Shown piece by piece: positions 14,633 to 23,253 of a stretch of 59,298 bases of DNA. The notes beneath the pieces were generated by a model. The model made no database searches and was not told the origin of the DNA. It worked only from the letters and a program-made list of their open reading frames with translations. Every line of letters begins with the position of its first letter. Positions within the stretch are counted from its first letter, which is position 1. A program made the translations under genes and the position numbers. This DNA is from a virus. The stretch spans positions 1 to 59,298 of the IMG/VR virus record IMGVR_UViG_3300009508_000017, one strand, 5' to 3'.

Positions 14633-14892
14633 GCGGACCTGACGCACATCATAAATTGGGCCCCTCTACACTTAAAAATGTAGAGGTGTGCCCAGGCTTC
14701 AGAAGTACCAACGAGGACAATGTATTTACAATTGAGGGTACTAAAATGCACGAAGCTGCGGAAACAGAAAACTTTACAGGCTTGGAGGAAGAACAAGAAG
14801 TCATGGTAGCTAAAGCGCTAGCATACAAGCAAAGCCTTGAAGATAAAGATTCCGAAACAATATTAGAACAAAGAGTAACAATAAGATTATGA
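14629..14892 (+). CDS. DUF2800/RecB-like nuclease, N-terminal part (split gene)
   Basis: An 87-residue product with the N-terminal signature of phage DUF2800 proteins: HHKLGPSTLKNVEVCPGF, IEGTKMHEAAE, then EQRVTI. In intact homologues this runs directly into the GTVD... DYK catalytic core. Here a TGA stops it and the core continues in another frame from 14921. Either the gene is broken, it is made as two subunits, or there is an assembly frameshift. The Cys at about 21 would pair with the later Cys cluster in an Fe-S/Zn site seen in AddB/Cas4-like relatives. Confidence 0.6.
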   Translation: MSGPDAHHKLGPSTLKNVEVCPGFRSTNEDNVFTIEGTKMHEAAETENFTGLEEEQEVMVAKALAYKQSLEDKDSETILEQRVTIRL

Positions 14893-14920
14893 TTTTTAAA
14901 ACAATAATACTGATAGTAGT

Positions 14921-15769
14921 ATGAACGCAGATTTAATTACTGAGATATTTGGGACTGTTGATGTAACCGTTCTCAAAAAAGCCAAAGAGCATGTCGACAT
15001 AGCTGACTATAAGTTTGGTAGAACTAGGGTAACTCATGCCGAGGAAAACATCCAAGGACATGCTTACATGGTAGGGACCTTTGACATGTACCCTTGGGCT
15101 AAAACGGTAACCGTACACTTCATTACTCCACGCCTAGACGAGGTAACAAAGCACACATACCATAGGAAAGACCTTGAATGGCACCGGCTTAGAGTAAAAG
15201 TAATTATTGAAAGAGCCACAGAGCCCGAACCTAAACTGAACCCGAGAACTGAGGTGTGTAGGTTTTGTAAAAACAAAGTCTCATGTCCAGCCCTTCACGA
15301 CCAACTATTACCGCTTGCTAAAAAATATGACTCCAACAACTTTGCTATTGATCTCCTTAAGAATTACAGCCCATCAGCTGTGGAAGACCCTCAAATATTA
15401 TCTCGTATGCTTGAAGTCGCTCCCGTCATGGAGGCCTGGGCGAAAGCAGCTAAGGCGAAGGCGTTGGAAATAGCTACTGAAACTGGTGATGAAATTCCAG
15501 GGTATGAAGTAAGATATAAAAACCCAGCAACAAAGATCAAAAATACACAGGAAGCTTTTGATGCACTTGAAGAACATTTCAATGCTGAAGAATTCATGGA
15601 AGTTTGTGATGTGAGCATAGCTAAGTTGGCTAAAGCACTTTCAAACAAACTACCTAGAGGTGAGAAGAAAAGCGCAAGGCCCACTATTGAACTGGCATTG
15701 ATGGCTAAAGACATCATCCCAAAAGACGATGATGTAGATAAATCACCATATTTAAAGAAAGTTAGTTGA
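14921..15769 (+). CDS. DUF2800/RecB-like PD-(D/E)XK nuclease, catalytic part (split gene)
   Basis: This part of 282 residues carries the nuclease core: GTVDVTV (D of motif II, residue about 14), DIADYKFGR (D-x-D-Y-K; motif III) and ENIQGHAYMVG (the Q-x-x-x-Y type motif). C-terminal Cys residues (CRFCKNKVSCPAL, about 108-120) could bind a cluster. In phages such proteins sit beside an ssDNA-binding protein and PolA, as here, and act in replication/recombination. The start ATG lies about 28 nt after the N-terminal fragment's stop. Confidence 0.7.
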   Translation: MNADLITEIFGTVDVTVLKKAKEHVDIADYKFGRTRVTHAEENIQGHAYMVGTFDMYPWAKTVTVHFITPRLDEVTKHTYHRKDLEWHRLRVKVIIERATEPEPKLNPRTEVCRFCKNKVSCPALHDQLLPLAKKYDSNNFAIDLLKNYSPSAVEDPQILSRMLEVAPVMEAWAKAAKAKALEIATETGDEIPGYEVRYKNPATKIKNTQEAFDALEEHFNAEEFMEVCDVSIAKLAKALSNKLPRGEKKSARPTIELALMAKDIIPKDDDVDKSPYLKKVS

Positions 15770-15794
15770 CGCATTGCCAACTACAACGTATAAC
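15766..15794 (+). promoter_or_regulatory. Sigma-70-like promoter for the SSB/PolA genes
   Basis: TTGACG (15766-15771), a 17-nt spacer and TATAAC (15789-15794), followed by AAATTAGAACA. GTATAACAAA-T/C-T-A/C-GAACA recurs at 18736-18753 and, on the minus strand, at 3515-3498. It leads into the ssDNA-binding-like gene at 15841. Confidence 0.7.
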
Positions 15795-15840
15795 AAATTA
15801 GAACAAATCAATTTCCTATATAACAAAAAGAAAAAAGACA

Positions 15841-16578
15841 ATGAGTAAAGACACAATGAGTATCGACGAAGCAATAGGCACAGAAGAAATAGTAACAGGA
15901 GCTCCTTCGGGAACCCTCCAAACTATGACTAATGCCGGAGTAGTGGGACAGGTAGATCGTGAAGACGTTCGCTTCCCAAAGATTCAAATAGTTCAAGGGG
16001 TTGGACCTCTTAGCGAGCGTGATGAGTTCAAAAAAGGTGACATCATCCTTGATGGTGAAACTCGCATCGGCGGAAACGGTGATGGGGTTGAGATCACAGT
16101 TCTCCAGATTGGTAAGCAGTTCGAGGAGGTAGTCCCTTATGACGGTGACGACATCCCTCGTATTGTTGACACGAAGGAGGAGGTTCTAAAACTGGGCGGA
16201 ACAACTGAAGGTCATCGTGACGGTGGCAAGTGGGTTGGACCGACATGGAGAGCTATAGCAGATGCAATGGTTTGTATCGAAGCTCCTAAAGGTATCGACA
16301 AAGACCAGCTGGATGTAGCGTTCCCTTTCGAAGCTCCTAAATCAAAAGGTAAGTTTACCTTTGCTCGATGGGTGATCAAAGGTGTGGCTTACAAGTCAGC
16401 TGCCGTTGAGATATTCTCAGCAGCTTCTATGTACTACCGTGACGGATTGCGCAAAGGTACTTTTCGGGTTGATACCACGAAGAGAACCTTTGGTCCCAAC
16501 ACTGTTATGGTACCTACCGTACGTAAAGGTAAGCGTAACGACCCTGAGTTTTCTTCTTGGTTAAGCGAGTTCGCTTAA
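15841..16578 (+). CDS. Probable single-stranded DNA-binding protein
   Basis: A 245-residue protein beginning after a low-complexity lead, with RFPKIQIVQGVGPLSE and FKKGDIILDGE (about 44-75), a pattern I associate with phage ssDNA-binding (DUF2815-like) proteins. The centre is beta-rich, and the C-terminus (FSSWLSEFA) has an acidic/aromatic end like other SSBs. The gene order nuclease-SSB-PolA supports the call. It has its own promoter (15766-15794) and a terminator-like hairpin follows (16591-16628), so it may be made at a high level. Confidence 0.6.
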   Translation: MSKDTMSIDEAIGTEEIVTGAPSGTLQTMTNAGVVGQVDREDVRFPKIQIVQGVGPLSERDEFKKGDIILDGETRIGGNGDGVEITVLQIGKQFEEVVPYDGDDIPRIVDTKEEVLKLGGTTEGHRDGGKWVGPTWRAIADAMVCIEAPKGIDKDQLDVAFPFEAPKSKGKFTFARWVIKGVAYKSAAVEIFSAASMYYRDGLRKGTFRVDTTKRTFGPNTVMVPTVRKGKRNDPEFSSWLSEFA

Positions 16579-16590
16579 TCGTGTTCATTG

Positions 16591-16628
16591 GGGAGTCGGG
16601 TTTCATGGGGTATGTTAGCCCGGCTCCC
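16591..16628 (+). terminator. Probable terminator after the SSB gene
   Basis: GGGAGTCGGG pairs with CCCGGCTCCC (one G-U) around an 18-nt loop, then TATATTTTC. The tail is only partly T-rich, so termination may be partial and let transcription continue into polA. Confidence 0.6.
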
Positions 16629-16639
16629 TATATTTTCAT

Positions 16640-16867
16640 ATGAGACCAGAAAAAAAAGCAAAAGCTTTTAAAAAAGTTCACGAACTTAGCAAGAACGTGG
16701 GCATAAGTAGAGCAGTAAAAGCTGTCGGTGGCGTCAGTCGCTATGGCTATTATAAGTGGTTAACCCGCCACGGCTTGAAACCTATATCACGATTTAATTT
16801 ACAGCATGACCAAGAAGACCAAGAAGAAACCAATAGTCTGCGCATTCGACACGGAGACGGAGTATGA
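16640..16867 (+). CDS. Small HTH-like protein upstream of polA
   Basis: A 75-residue basic protein. Residues about 18-42 (SKNVGISRAVKAVGGVSRYGYYKWL) look like a simple helix-turn-helix of the kind found in transposase or regulator N-termini. Its 3' end overlaps the polA start by 62 nt, and the last 20 residues may be only shadow. The gene is plausible but not certain. Confidence 0.45.
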   Translation: MRPEKKAKAFKKVHELSKNVGISRAVKAVGGVSRYGYYKWLTRHGLKPISRFNLQHDQEDQEETNSLRIRHGDGV

Positions 16868-18725
16868 CCCCAAACACTCAATAGTAATACAAGGAACACG
16901 ACAGTACGTAGAGGACGAGAGATTCGAATGTTATCTCTGTACCTTTGCTAATGATGATTTTACAGAAGGGGCTCACCCGAAAGACATAGATTGGTTTAAG
17001 TACCAAGACGCCACCTTCATTTGCCACAACGCTTCGTTCGATGAAGCAGTGTTTATATCCATGGTTGAGAGGGGTATAGTACCAAAGATAAGAGTTACTT
17101 TTATCTGTTCAGCAGATATGACTACCTATTTCCAATTGCCCAGAGCCCTAGCCCAAGCGGTCAAAGTCGTATTCAAACACGACATGCCCAAAGAGATGAG
17201 GAATTGGATGAAGGGAAAGACATGGCAGGATGCTGTGGATGCAGGGAAAGACGAGGAGCTGATGAAGTATGGTATCGACGATGTCATATGGACATGGAAG
17301 TTGTACAAAAAACTGTACAAGAAGTGGCCGGAGATGGAGAGAAGACTTTCTACAATAAATCGTGAGATGTGTTGGGAAGGCCTCCCTATTGACGTGCCTG
17401 CTTTGAGAAAAGCTCTCAAGAAGATGGACAAGCAGATATGGGAGATCACTCAGAGGATGCCCTGGCACGATCAGGTAGACCCCGACACAAAGAAACCCTA
17501 TGCCTTGACTGGTAAGAAAGGTCTTAACACTTACCTACAGAAGGAAGGGCTCCCAGTTATTAAGTCCACAGCAAAAGATTCAACCGAGTGCGATGAGTGG
17601 ATAAACGATTTTGGTATCAGGTGTTCTTATGTATCTGATTTTCAGACCTTGGTGAGGATTAAGAAACACCACGCTACTCTCAGGAAGCTGATGGACAGAG
17701 TGGACGACAGGTTTCGATTCTCGTATTCGCTATTGCAATACGGTGTCCCCTCGACTCAGCGTTGGAAAGGTGCTGGAGGTTGGAATGTTCAGAACGCTTT
17801 TCCAAAGGAAGTTAAATATGGAGTAGACATCCGTGCCATGGTAAGAGCTCCCAAGGGGTACAAACTTATAGTCTCTGATCTCGGAAACATTGAACCTCGC
17901 TGTGCTGCAATGATCTGTGGCGACGCCGAGGCTTTGGCTGCTTACTTTAAAGGCTCGAATCCTTATCAATACCATGCTGAGGAAACCATGAACTGGACGG
18001 GAGGAGAGGTCAAAAAAGAAGACCCCCTACTCTACAGTTTGGCGAAAGAGAGGGTGCTCTCTCTAGGGTACGGCGTTGGTTGGGTTAAGTTTTTAGATCG
18101 GGCCAGACAGTTTGGTTTTGGTGGAGTGTTTGACAGAGAGTATGACAAGTTTGACGAGAACAACTTTATACGCTTTCTAGAAAACGTACCTAGTCAAAAC
18201 CACATAGTCGACATGTTTGACGTGGCAGACGAATATGAGAAGAGGTGCATGGTCAATGCTTGGTTCCAAGTAATGGATTATAGAAAGAAGTCTCCTCTAA
18301 TCACGGCACTTTGGAAGGAGCACTCGGAGAACTATGCCAAGGCTTCCTCTTCAGACAAGACTTACGAGATCCCACTACTTAGTGGAAGGTCAATCAAGTT
18401 TTTTAAACCAAGGGGAGAGTTGCAGGGAATTTCAAGCAAGCATGTAGAGGGTGGTAAAGACCGTCGTCGTGAGTACGGCGCGTCTCTTTATCAGAAGTCA
18501 GTACAAGCCACTGCTCGTGATGTTTTTGCCTTCCATTTGGATCGCTTGCACGAGGAAGGCATTAAGGTTATCATGCATGTCCATGATGAAATTGTTGCTG
18601 AAGTGAAAGAGGATGAAGTAGAAGAGAAAGCAAAGCTAATTGAGGAAGTAATGACCACCTCTCCACCTTGGGGCAAGCTTCCATTAGCATCTGACTGCGT
18701 AATTGCGGATAAATATTTTAAATAA
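16806..18725 (+). CDS. DNA polymerase, family A, with 3'-5' exonuclease
   Basis: The 639-residue protein has both domains. Exonuclease: FDTET (D15, E17), HNASFD (N75, D79) and YGIDD (Y155, D159). Polymerase: motif A SDLGNIEPR (D358, in place of the usual DYSQIELR), motif B LAKERVLSLGYG (K414, L418, Y422) and motif C HVHDE (H593, D594). The residue equivalent to E. coli Phe762 is Leu418; in marine virus surveys Leu at this site has been linked to temperate phages, in keeping with the integrase. The position matching Arg754 appears to be Tyr410. It copies the phage genome with the primase-helicase and SSB-like protein. Confidence 0.93.
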   Translation: MTKKTKKKPIVCAFDTETEYDPKHSIVIQGTRQYVEDERFECYLCTFANDDFTEGAHPKDIDWFKYQDATFICHNASFDEAVFISMVERGIVPKIRVTFICSADMTTYFQLPRALAQAVKVVFKHDMPKEMRNWMKGKTWQDAVDAGKDEELMKYGIDDVIWTWKLYKKLYKKWPEMERRLSTINREMCWEGLPIDVPALRKALKKMDKQIWEITQRMPWHDQVDPDTKKPYALTGKKGLNTYLQKEGLPVIKSTAKDSTECDEWINDFGIRCSYVSDFQTLVRIKKHHATLRKLMDRVDDRFRFSYSLLQYGVPSTQRWKGAGGWNVQNAFPKEVKYGVDIRAMVRAPKGYKLIVSDLGNIEPRCAAMICGDAEALAAYFKGSNPYQYHAEETMNWTGGEVKKEDPLLYSLAKERVLSLGYGVGWVKFLDRARQFGFGGVFDREYDKFDENNFIRFLENVPSQNHIVDMFDVADEYEKRCMVNAWFQVMDYRKKSPLITALWKEHSENYAKASSSDKTYEIPLLSGRSIKFFKPRGELQGISSKHVEGGKDRRREYGASLYQKSVQATARDVFAFHLDRLHEEGIKVIMHVHDEIVAEVKEDEVEEKAKLIEEVMTTSPPWGKLPLASDCVIADKYFK

Positions 18726-18765
18726 ATTAATAAATGTATAACAAACTCGAACAGAAGAAAACGAT

Positions 18766-19335
18766 ATGATGATTGGATTAGTGGGAAAAGCAAGAAGTGG
18801 CAAGTCAAGTGTAGCAAACGTGTTGGTAAGAGAGTACGGCTATTTACAATACGCTATGGCAGGTGCAATAAGAAAAGGAATATTAGCAGCTCTACCTTAT
18901 GTGGAAGCTAACTATTTACATGAGGATAAGGAAGAAATTATTCCGTTGTTGGGGGTTACTGGAAGGAAACTACTACAGAGCTTCGGACATAATTGGGGGA
19001 GAGCAAATAATGAAGACACTTGGGTCAACGCTCTTAGTTTTGAATTAGACTTAATGAAGGTCGATCACCGCAAGGTAGTGATTGACGACATACGGTACGA
19101 GAATGAGGTCGATTGGATAAAAAGTAAGGGAGGTATGATTATTGGGGTTGATAGACCCTTCTTAGAAGACGAAGGGAGTTCTTGCTGGCGCACTCACCCC
19201 TCAGAAGCAGGCATAGATCCTACAAAAATTGATCACTGGGTAGCCAACATCTCACCGATAACTACTGACCTAGAATGTGCCGTAAGAGCCGTGATGGAAC
19301 GCCTACTCGATCCCGAGCTTGAGGTGGTTCAATAA
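18766..19335 (+). CDS. Deoxynucleoside monophosphate kinase
   Basis: The 189-residue protein resembles T4 gene 1. It has Walker A GKARSGKS (7-14), TGRKLLQSFGHNWGR near residues 65-79 and the VVIDDIRYENEVDWIKSKGG segment (about 105-124), with a family-type HPSE later. It would phosphorylate dNMPs to supply dNTPs for phage DNA synthesis. GTATAACAAACTCGAACA lies 23 nt upstream of the start. Its TAA overlaps the ATG of the next gene. Confidence 0.82.
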   Translation: MMIGLVGKARSGKSSVANVLVREYGYLQYAMAGAIRKGILAALPYVEANYLHEDKEEIIPLLGVTGRKLLQSFGHNWGRANNEDTWVNALSFELDLMKVDHRKVVIDDIRYENEVDWIKSKGGMIIGVDRPFLEDEGSSCWRTHPSEAGIDPTKIDHWVANISPITTDLECAVRAVMERLLDPELEVVQ

Positions 19336-21437
19336 TGGTTTTTACGATAGATAATTTAAGAGGTCAGGTAGTCACTCCCAAAGAGCCGTGGAGTATATGG
19401 CAAGATTTTAAAGTACCTGAGTTTGACGACCCACTGAAATTGAAAAAGTGGGCTAATCAAAAAGAGACTAAGTACCTTGCCTATTCGACGTTTTCTGGAG
19501 GCGACGAAGCACAGAGAGTAAAGTCTGGAAACACTGCTACTCGTATGATGGGTGTGGTTGCTGACTACGATTGCGAGCTAGACTCTGACGAGTTTAAGAA
19601 ATGCTTAGACAGAGCGATGGATCTCGACCACTCACCGCAGTGGATCAGTAGGTCTTGCAGTGGTGGACTGCACGTGTTGTGGTTCTTCGAAGTCCCTGTT
19701 CTATGTCACACAAACGACGGCACCATCAGGTTCCTCAAGAGATTGGGTAAGGAAATAAAAGCTGATAGTATTGCACCGTCTATGGACTGGGGAGCATTCT
19801 TAGATCCTAGTAAATATTATTTATTAGGGCACGACTGGGTTCAGATTTCAAAAGAAACCGTGAGCACAAAGGAATTACACCTATGGCAATATGAATCTAG
19901 CGTTACCTCGGATTTCCAAAAAGAGGCCACAGAGATTCCATTAGAGGTAGTAAAACAGGAAGTGGATCGGCAATATCCAGGACAATGGAGAGGTGCTTTT
20001 GAGGAACGCTCGAGAGGTAAGAGGTTTTGGGACTCAGGTGCTAGTAACGAAAGTGCAGCTGTTGTATTCAAGACTGGCATTAGATGTTTCACAGGACCTC
20101 AGCCATTTGTTTCATGGAAGGAGATATTAGGTAATAAATTTGTCTCTAAATTTGAGTCAGATCGCATAGGAGCTGCTATAGAAAAATACCACTTTGACGG
20201 GCAGAACTATTTGGTTAGAAAAGATGATGGGGGTTACACGATCGCTGGTCCTAGGGAAGCACAGCTAGCGCTCAGAGCAGACCACGGGCTTAAGAAAACA
20301 GCAGACAAGGGTGATAATCTCTCAGAACTGGAGAAGGGTCTTAATCTTATCCACAAAGAAAAGAGAGTAAAAGCTGGCTTGCCTTTCTCAATGAGGAAAG
20401 AGCGTATAATAAAGTACGAAGGTAACTTTTATTTTAACACATCAATTGTTAAATGTCTCGAGCCACACCCTGAGCCCTGCGCCTGGGGTGAAGGATTCCC
20501 AAAAATTGCCCATTGGTTTGAGGTCATCTTTGGAGAGCAGTTGAAGCATCAACTAAGCTGGTTACATTATGCGTACGCAAATGCGTACAAAGGTAAGCCT
20601 AAGAAGGGGCAAGCACAATTCCTTGTCGGAGGTGTGGATACTGGTAAGACTTTATACAACCAGCATTTACTTCCTCACATCTTTGGAGGACAGCAACCGG
20701 CTTCAGCTTATCTCACTGGAAAGAGTGATAATTTCAACGACTATATGTTCGAGAAATATCTGTGGACGATCGATGATACAACTCCTACAGCCAGTCGTGC
20801 TTTTAGAAACACCTTTACAGGTAAGATCAAAGAGCATGTGGCCAACAGTGAGTTTTTAATGAACGGAAAGAACAAGCAACCTGGACGGGCTCAGTGGTTA
20901 GGTAGAATATCAATCACGCTCAATGATGACTCTACCAATCTTAGAATCTTGCCAGATCTTGACATGTCAATTCGTGACAAGCTGATGATTTACAAGATGA
21001 CAAAGTACGAAGAATTCACTGAGGAATTCTTGGATCAGGTCATGGCTGAAGCTCCTTGTTTTTGCAGATACCTACTTGATTACAAGATACCTGACGAACT
21101 GTTCGACCTACGTTTCGGAGTCAAAGCTTACATAGACAAGTCAATAGAAGAAGTCGTATCCGCAGACAGTCAATGGTCAGCAGTTGCCGATTTACTGAGG
21201 ATCTTTAAGGAAGTTTACTACGACAAGAACAATTCCGAGGAGACCGACTGGGCTGGAACACCTTCAGACCTATTATTGAGACTCTCTAAGATTGAAAAGG
21301 CTCAGATCCTAATTAAGGACATGACCCCTAACCGATTGGGTTGGGGCTTGAGACACCTAGAAAAAGCAGGCTGCGACTGGATAGGACGTAGTTGTAAAAA
21401 AGGCAAGAACGAGTGGGTGATAAAGAAAGCCATATAG
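19335..21437 (+). CDS. Primase-polymerase/D5-like SF3 helicase
   Basis: A 700-residue two-domain protein. The N-terminus is archaeo-eukaryotic primase-like, with VADYDCE (D77, D79) and SCSGGLHVLWFF (S109-H113). The C-terminus is a D5/SF3-type helicase: Walker A GGVDTGKT (about 431-438), Walker B YLWTIDDTT (about 475) and a sensor-like WLGRISITLNDD (about 530). It would prime and unwind DNA for PolA. Its 3' end overlaps the next gene by 25 nt. Confidence 0.82.
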   Translation: MVFTIDNLRGQVVTPKEPWSIWQDFKVPEFDDPLKLKKWANQKETKYLAYSTFSGGDEAQRVKSGNTATRMMGVVADYDCELDSDEFKKCLDRAMDLDHSPQWISRSCSGGLHVLWFFEVPVLCHTNDGTIRFLKRLGKEIKADSIAPSMDWGAFLDPSKYYLLGHDWVQISKETVSTKELHLWQYESSVTSDFQKEATEIPLEVVKQEVDRQYPGQWRGAFEERSRGKRFWDSGASNESAAVVFKTGIRCFTGPQPFVSWKEILGNKFVSKFESDRIGAAIEKYHFDGQNYLVRKDDGGYTIAGPREAQLALRADHGLKKTADKGDNLSELEKGLNLIHKEKRVKAGLPFSMRKERIIKYEGNFYFNTSIVKCLEPHPEPCAWGEGFPKIAHWFEVIFGEQLKHQLSWLHYAYANAYKGKPKKGQAQFLVGGVDTGKTLYNQHLLPHIFGGQQPASAYLTGKSDNFNDYMFEKYLWTIDDTTPTASRAFRNTFTGKIKEHVANSEFLMNGKNKQPGRAQWLGRISITLNDDSTNLRILPDLDMSIRDKLMIYKMTKYEEFTEEFLDQVMAEAPCFCRYLLDYKIPDELFDLRFGVKAYIDKSIEEVVSADSQWSAVADLLRIFKEVYYDKNNSEETDWAGTPSDLLLRLSKIEKAQILIKDMTPNRLGWGLRHLEKAGCDWIGRSCKKGKNEWVIKKAI

Positions 21438-21856
21438 TAAATATCTCTCACAATTTAATTCAAGGTGTAAGATACGAGCATCTTTTCGTAGCCGAAGCCT
21501 TAGGAAAAGAAATGGTACCGTCTCAACCGGTCGTTGCCATGCCCTGGGATTATCTAGTAACTCGGCTAGATAATCTCCAGACATTACGGGTACAAGTAAA
21601 AGGAACGAGGTGTCAGTTAAAAAACAACGGTTGCACTCGTTTTCAAATAACTGCAAAAACAGGTAGTTCTAAAACAGAAATGGTAGACTCGAGGGTAGTG
21701 GATGTCCTTAGTTGCTACGTAGAACCTTACAAGTGTTGGTACAATATTCCAATGACTGCATTGAAGGGAAAGGCAATCTGGCTTTATCCACAAAATAACT
21801 CTAGCAAAGGCCAATATGAATGTTGGCGCCATGACTGGTCATTTTTTAGAACTTAA
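21413..21856 (+). CDS. PD-(D/E)XK nuclease-like protein
   Basis: This 147-residue protein has a pattern of small PD-(D/E)XK endonucleases: YEHLFVAEALGKE near residue 20 (E), MPWDYLV near 45 (D) and LRVQVKG near 59 (the E/Q-x-K strand). The variant Gln in place of Glu occurs in the intron-endonuclease-like group. It could be a Holliday-junction-type or host-DNA nuclease. It is convergent with the integrase and overlaps its 3' end by 4 nt. Confidence 0.6.
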   Translation: MGDKESHIVNISHNLIQGVRYEHLFVAEALGKEMVPSQPVVAMPWDYLVTRLDNLQTLRVQVKGTRCQLKNNGCTRFQITAKTGSSKTEMVDSRVVDVLSCYVEPYKCWYNIPMTALKGKAIWLYPQNNSSKGQYECWRHDWSFFRT

Positions 21857-22989
21857 GCCCAGCGCTTAATTATCTTATCTGACAGTATGATATCTGCGTA
21901 ACTGTCGCTAGTAGTCTGAGGATTTGAATGCCTCAAACATTTCTGAGCTTTATACAGCGAATCAGTTGTCGCTAAAAAAGCACCATAGAGTTTACGACAT
22001 TCGTGTAATGGTGAATTCCTCGTCCAGCCCAAAGCCCTAAGATCAGCGATCAGAGGTTCGAAGGCAGTGTCTATTGTCTTAAAAGTATCGAGATTACAGT
22101 TAATAAGGTAGTCGATTCCGTCTGCTCTAGCATAAACTCTTTGAGCCCATTTTGCTGTTAGATGGGTAGACCCCGACTTCCCTTTTGGATCAAACTTTTT
22201 ATCGGGTTTAATTTTTATTATGTTCTGTTCATCTCCCGACAGATCAAACCATTCTCTACGGCAGTGAGCGATCTCACTCCTTCTCATACCTCCATGCAAA
22301 GCTAGAGCCAACATGGTAAATTTAACATTACACTTTAAATTTGCAAGGTAGTCGTGCGTATCAAGAATTAACTTTTCGGAAGGCAGTGTGTAGAAAATCT
22401 GTACCTTTTTAAACTTCTTAAGTGCTTGCATGTTTGGAACCCAGCTCATGTCTAAGTCTTTATAAATAGGCATTGCTTCTTCGGACACCAGAGACCTTGC
22501 ATTAGTAAGTACAGAATTGATTGTTCGTTTCCTTGCAAGGATGTCTTCTTCTTCTTCAACACCGTCAAGCATCTTCCTAGTGTAAGAAACATAGCAAGCG
22601 TTCCAGTTGATTGCACAGCTGGGGTTTTTCTTACCCAGACCCACCTTCACTAATCGTCTTATGGCGCTTGCATATGAAGAGACAGTCCTAGGTTTTTTTT
22701 CAAGGATGTCCTTATTTGCTTCAAAAACTTTAATTAACTCCTCTACAGTAGGAACGTTTCCATAGTGGATTTTATTAGGATTAAACTTGGCAACCGCGTC
22801 TTCTATTTTGTTGAAGACACAGAACGCATCTATTTGATCTGCTAATGTTTTTGCAGTAGATAGCAGAGGTCCTAAATTGAAATAATATTGTTTTCCGTTT
22901 TTCTTTTTTCTAAAGTTCCAGTATTTTTGATCTTCACTGGTTTTAAATATTCTATTGTTCCTTGGAGTGGTCTTTCTTATGTAACCCAT
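21853..22989 (-). CDS. int: Tyrosine-recombinase integrase
   Basis: A 378-residue integrase with the full catalytic set: R236 in GGMRRSE, a Lys near 264-271, H329-x-x-R332 in LHECR, H354 in LRHSNPQTT and the nucleophile Y364 in DSYAD. The N-terminal 90 residues form the arm-binding region and residues 75-185 the SAM-like core-binding domain. It recombines attP (23094-23150) with a host tRNA-Tyr gene. It is transcribed away from attP from a TTGGCC-17-TATAAC promoter (23033-23005), the usual int-attP arrangement. Confidence 0.93.
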   Translation of the reverse strand: MGYIRKTTPRNNRIFKTSEDQKYWNFRKKKNGKQYYFNLGPLLSTAKTLADQIDAFCVFNKIEDAVAKFNPNKIHYGNVPTVEELIKVFEANKDILEKKPRTVSSYASAIRRLVKVGLGKKNPSCAINWNACYVSYTRKMLDGVEEEEDILARKRTINSVLTNARSLVSEEAMPIYKDLDMSWVPNMQALKKFKKVQIFYTLPSEKLILDTHDYLANLKCNVKFTMLALALHGGMRRSEIAHCRREWFDLSGDEQNIIKIKPDKKFDPKGKSGSTHLTAKWAQRVYARADGIDYLINCNLDTFKTIDTAFEPLIADLRALGWTRNSPLHECRKLYGAFLATTDSLYKAQKCLRHSNPQTTSDSYADIILSDKIIKRWA

Positions 22990-23004
22990 TATTAACTCTT
23001 TTAC

Positions 23005-23033
23005 GTTATACAGTAATAGACCATATTGGCCAA
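23005..23033 (-). promoter_or_regulatory. Integrase promoter
   Basis: Minus strand: TTGGCC (23033-23028), a 17-nt spacer and TATAAC (23010-23005), with the int ATG about 16 nt downstream. It lies inside the left arm of attP, so integrase or an accessory factor bound there could autoregulate it. Confidence 0.55.
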
Positions 23034-23093
23034 TATACTTTAATTGTCAACTCCTTAGCGTATAACAACACTATATATTGTGGTATCATATCA

Positions 23094-23150
23094 GACTGTA
23101 AATCCGCCCGCTTCGCGCGTTCGTCGGTTCGAATCCGACCCCTACCACCA
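23094..23150 (+). other. attP core: 3' half of a tRNA-Tyr (GTA) gene
   Basis: From the anticodon loop (CTGTAAA) the sequence runs through a class II variable arm, a perfect T stem-loop (GTCGG TTCGAAT CCGAC), the acceptor 3' strand CCCTACC and the discriminator A plus CCA. The matching 5' half (GGTAGGG, D arm) is absent and the upstream anticodon-stem strand does not pair, so this is not a functional tRNA gene. It is the identity block that would restore the host tRNA on integration. GTATAAC motifs flank it on both sides. Confidence 0.85.
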
Positions 23151-23253
23151 TTCTTTAAGTCTTGTTAATTAATGACTTGCAGTAAGGGTGACATTGTTAT
23201 ACATTAAGTTATACGTTATTTAAATAACCCTTTTGTAACCTTTAAATTTAAGT

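Larger units (their letters stand above)
22990..23253. other. attP arm region between int and gene 23254
   Basis: No gene is present. CGTATAAC/GTTATAC motifs lie at 23005-23011, 23060-23066, 23196-23202 and 23208-23214, two on each side of the tRNA-Tyr core. They are candidate integrase arm-type sites, although 23005-23011 also serves as the int -10. TATATATTGTGG just precedes the core. Confidence 0.5.

Noticed and set aside
11925-14920. CTGATAGTAGT shared at 11925 and 14910 as a regulatory repeat
   Set aside because: Only 11 bp, two copies, and no matching flanks; likely chance.
23020-23150. Complete tRNA-Tyr gene
   Set aside because: Only the anticodon loop to CCA end is present; no GGTAGGG acceptor strand or D arm upstream, and the anticodon stem does not pair.
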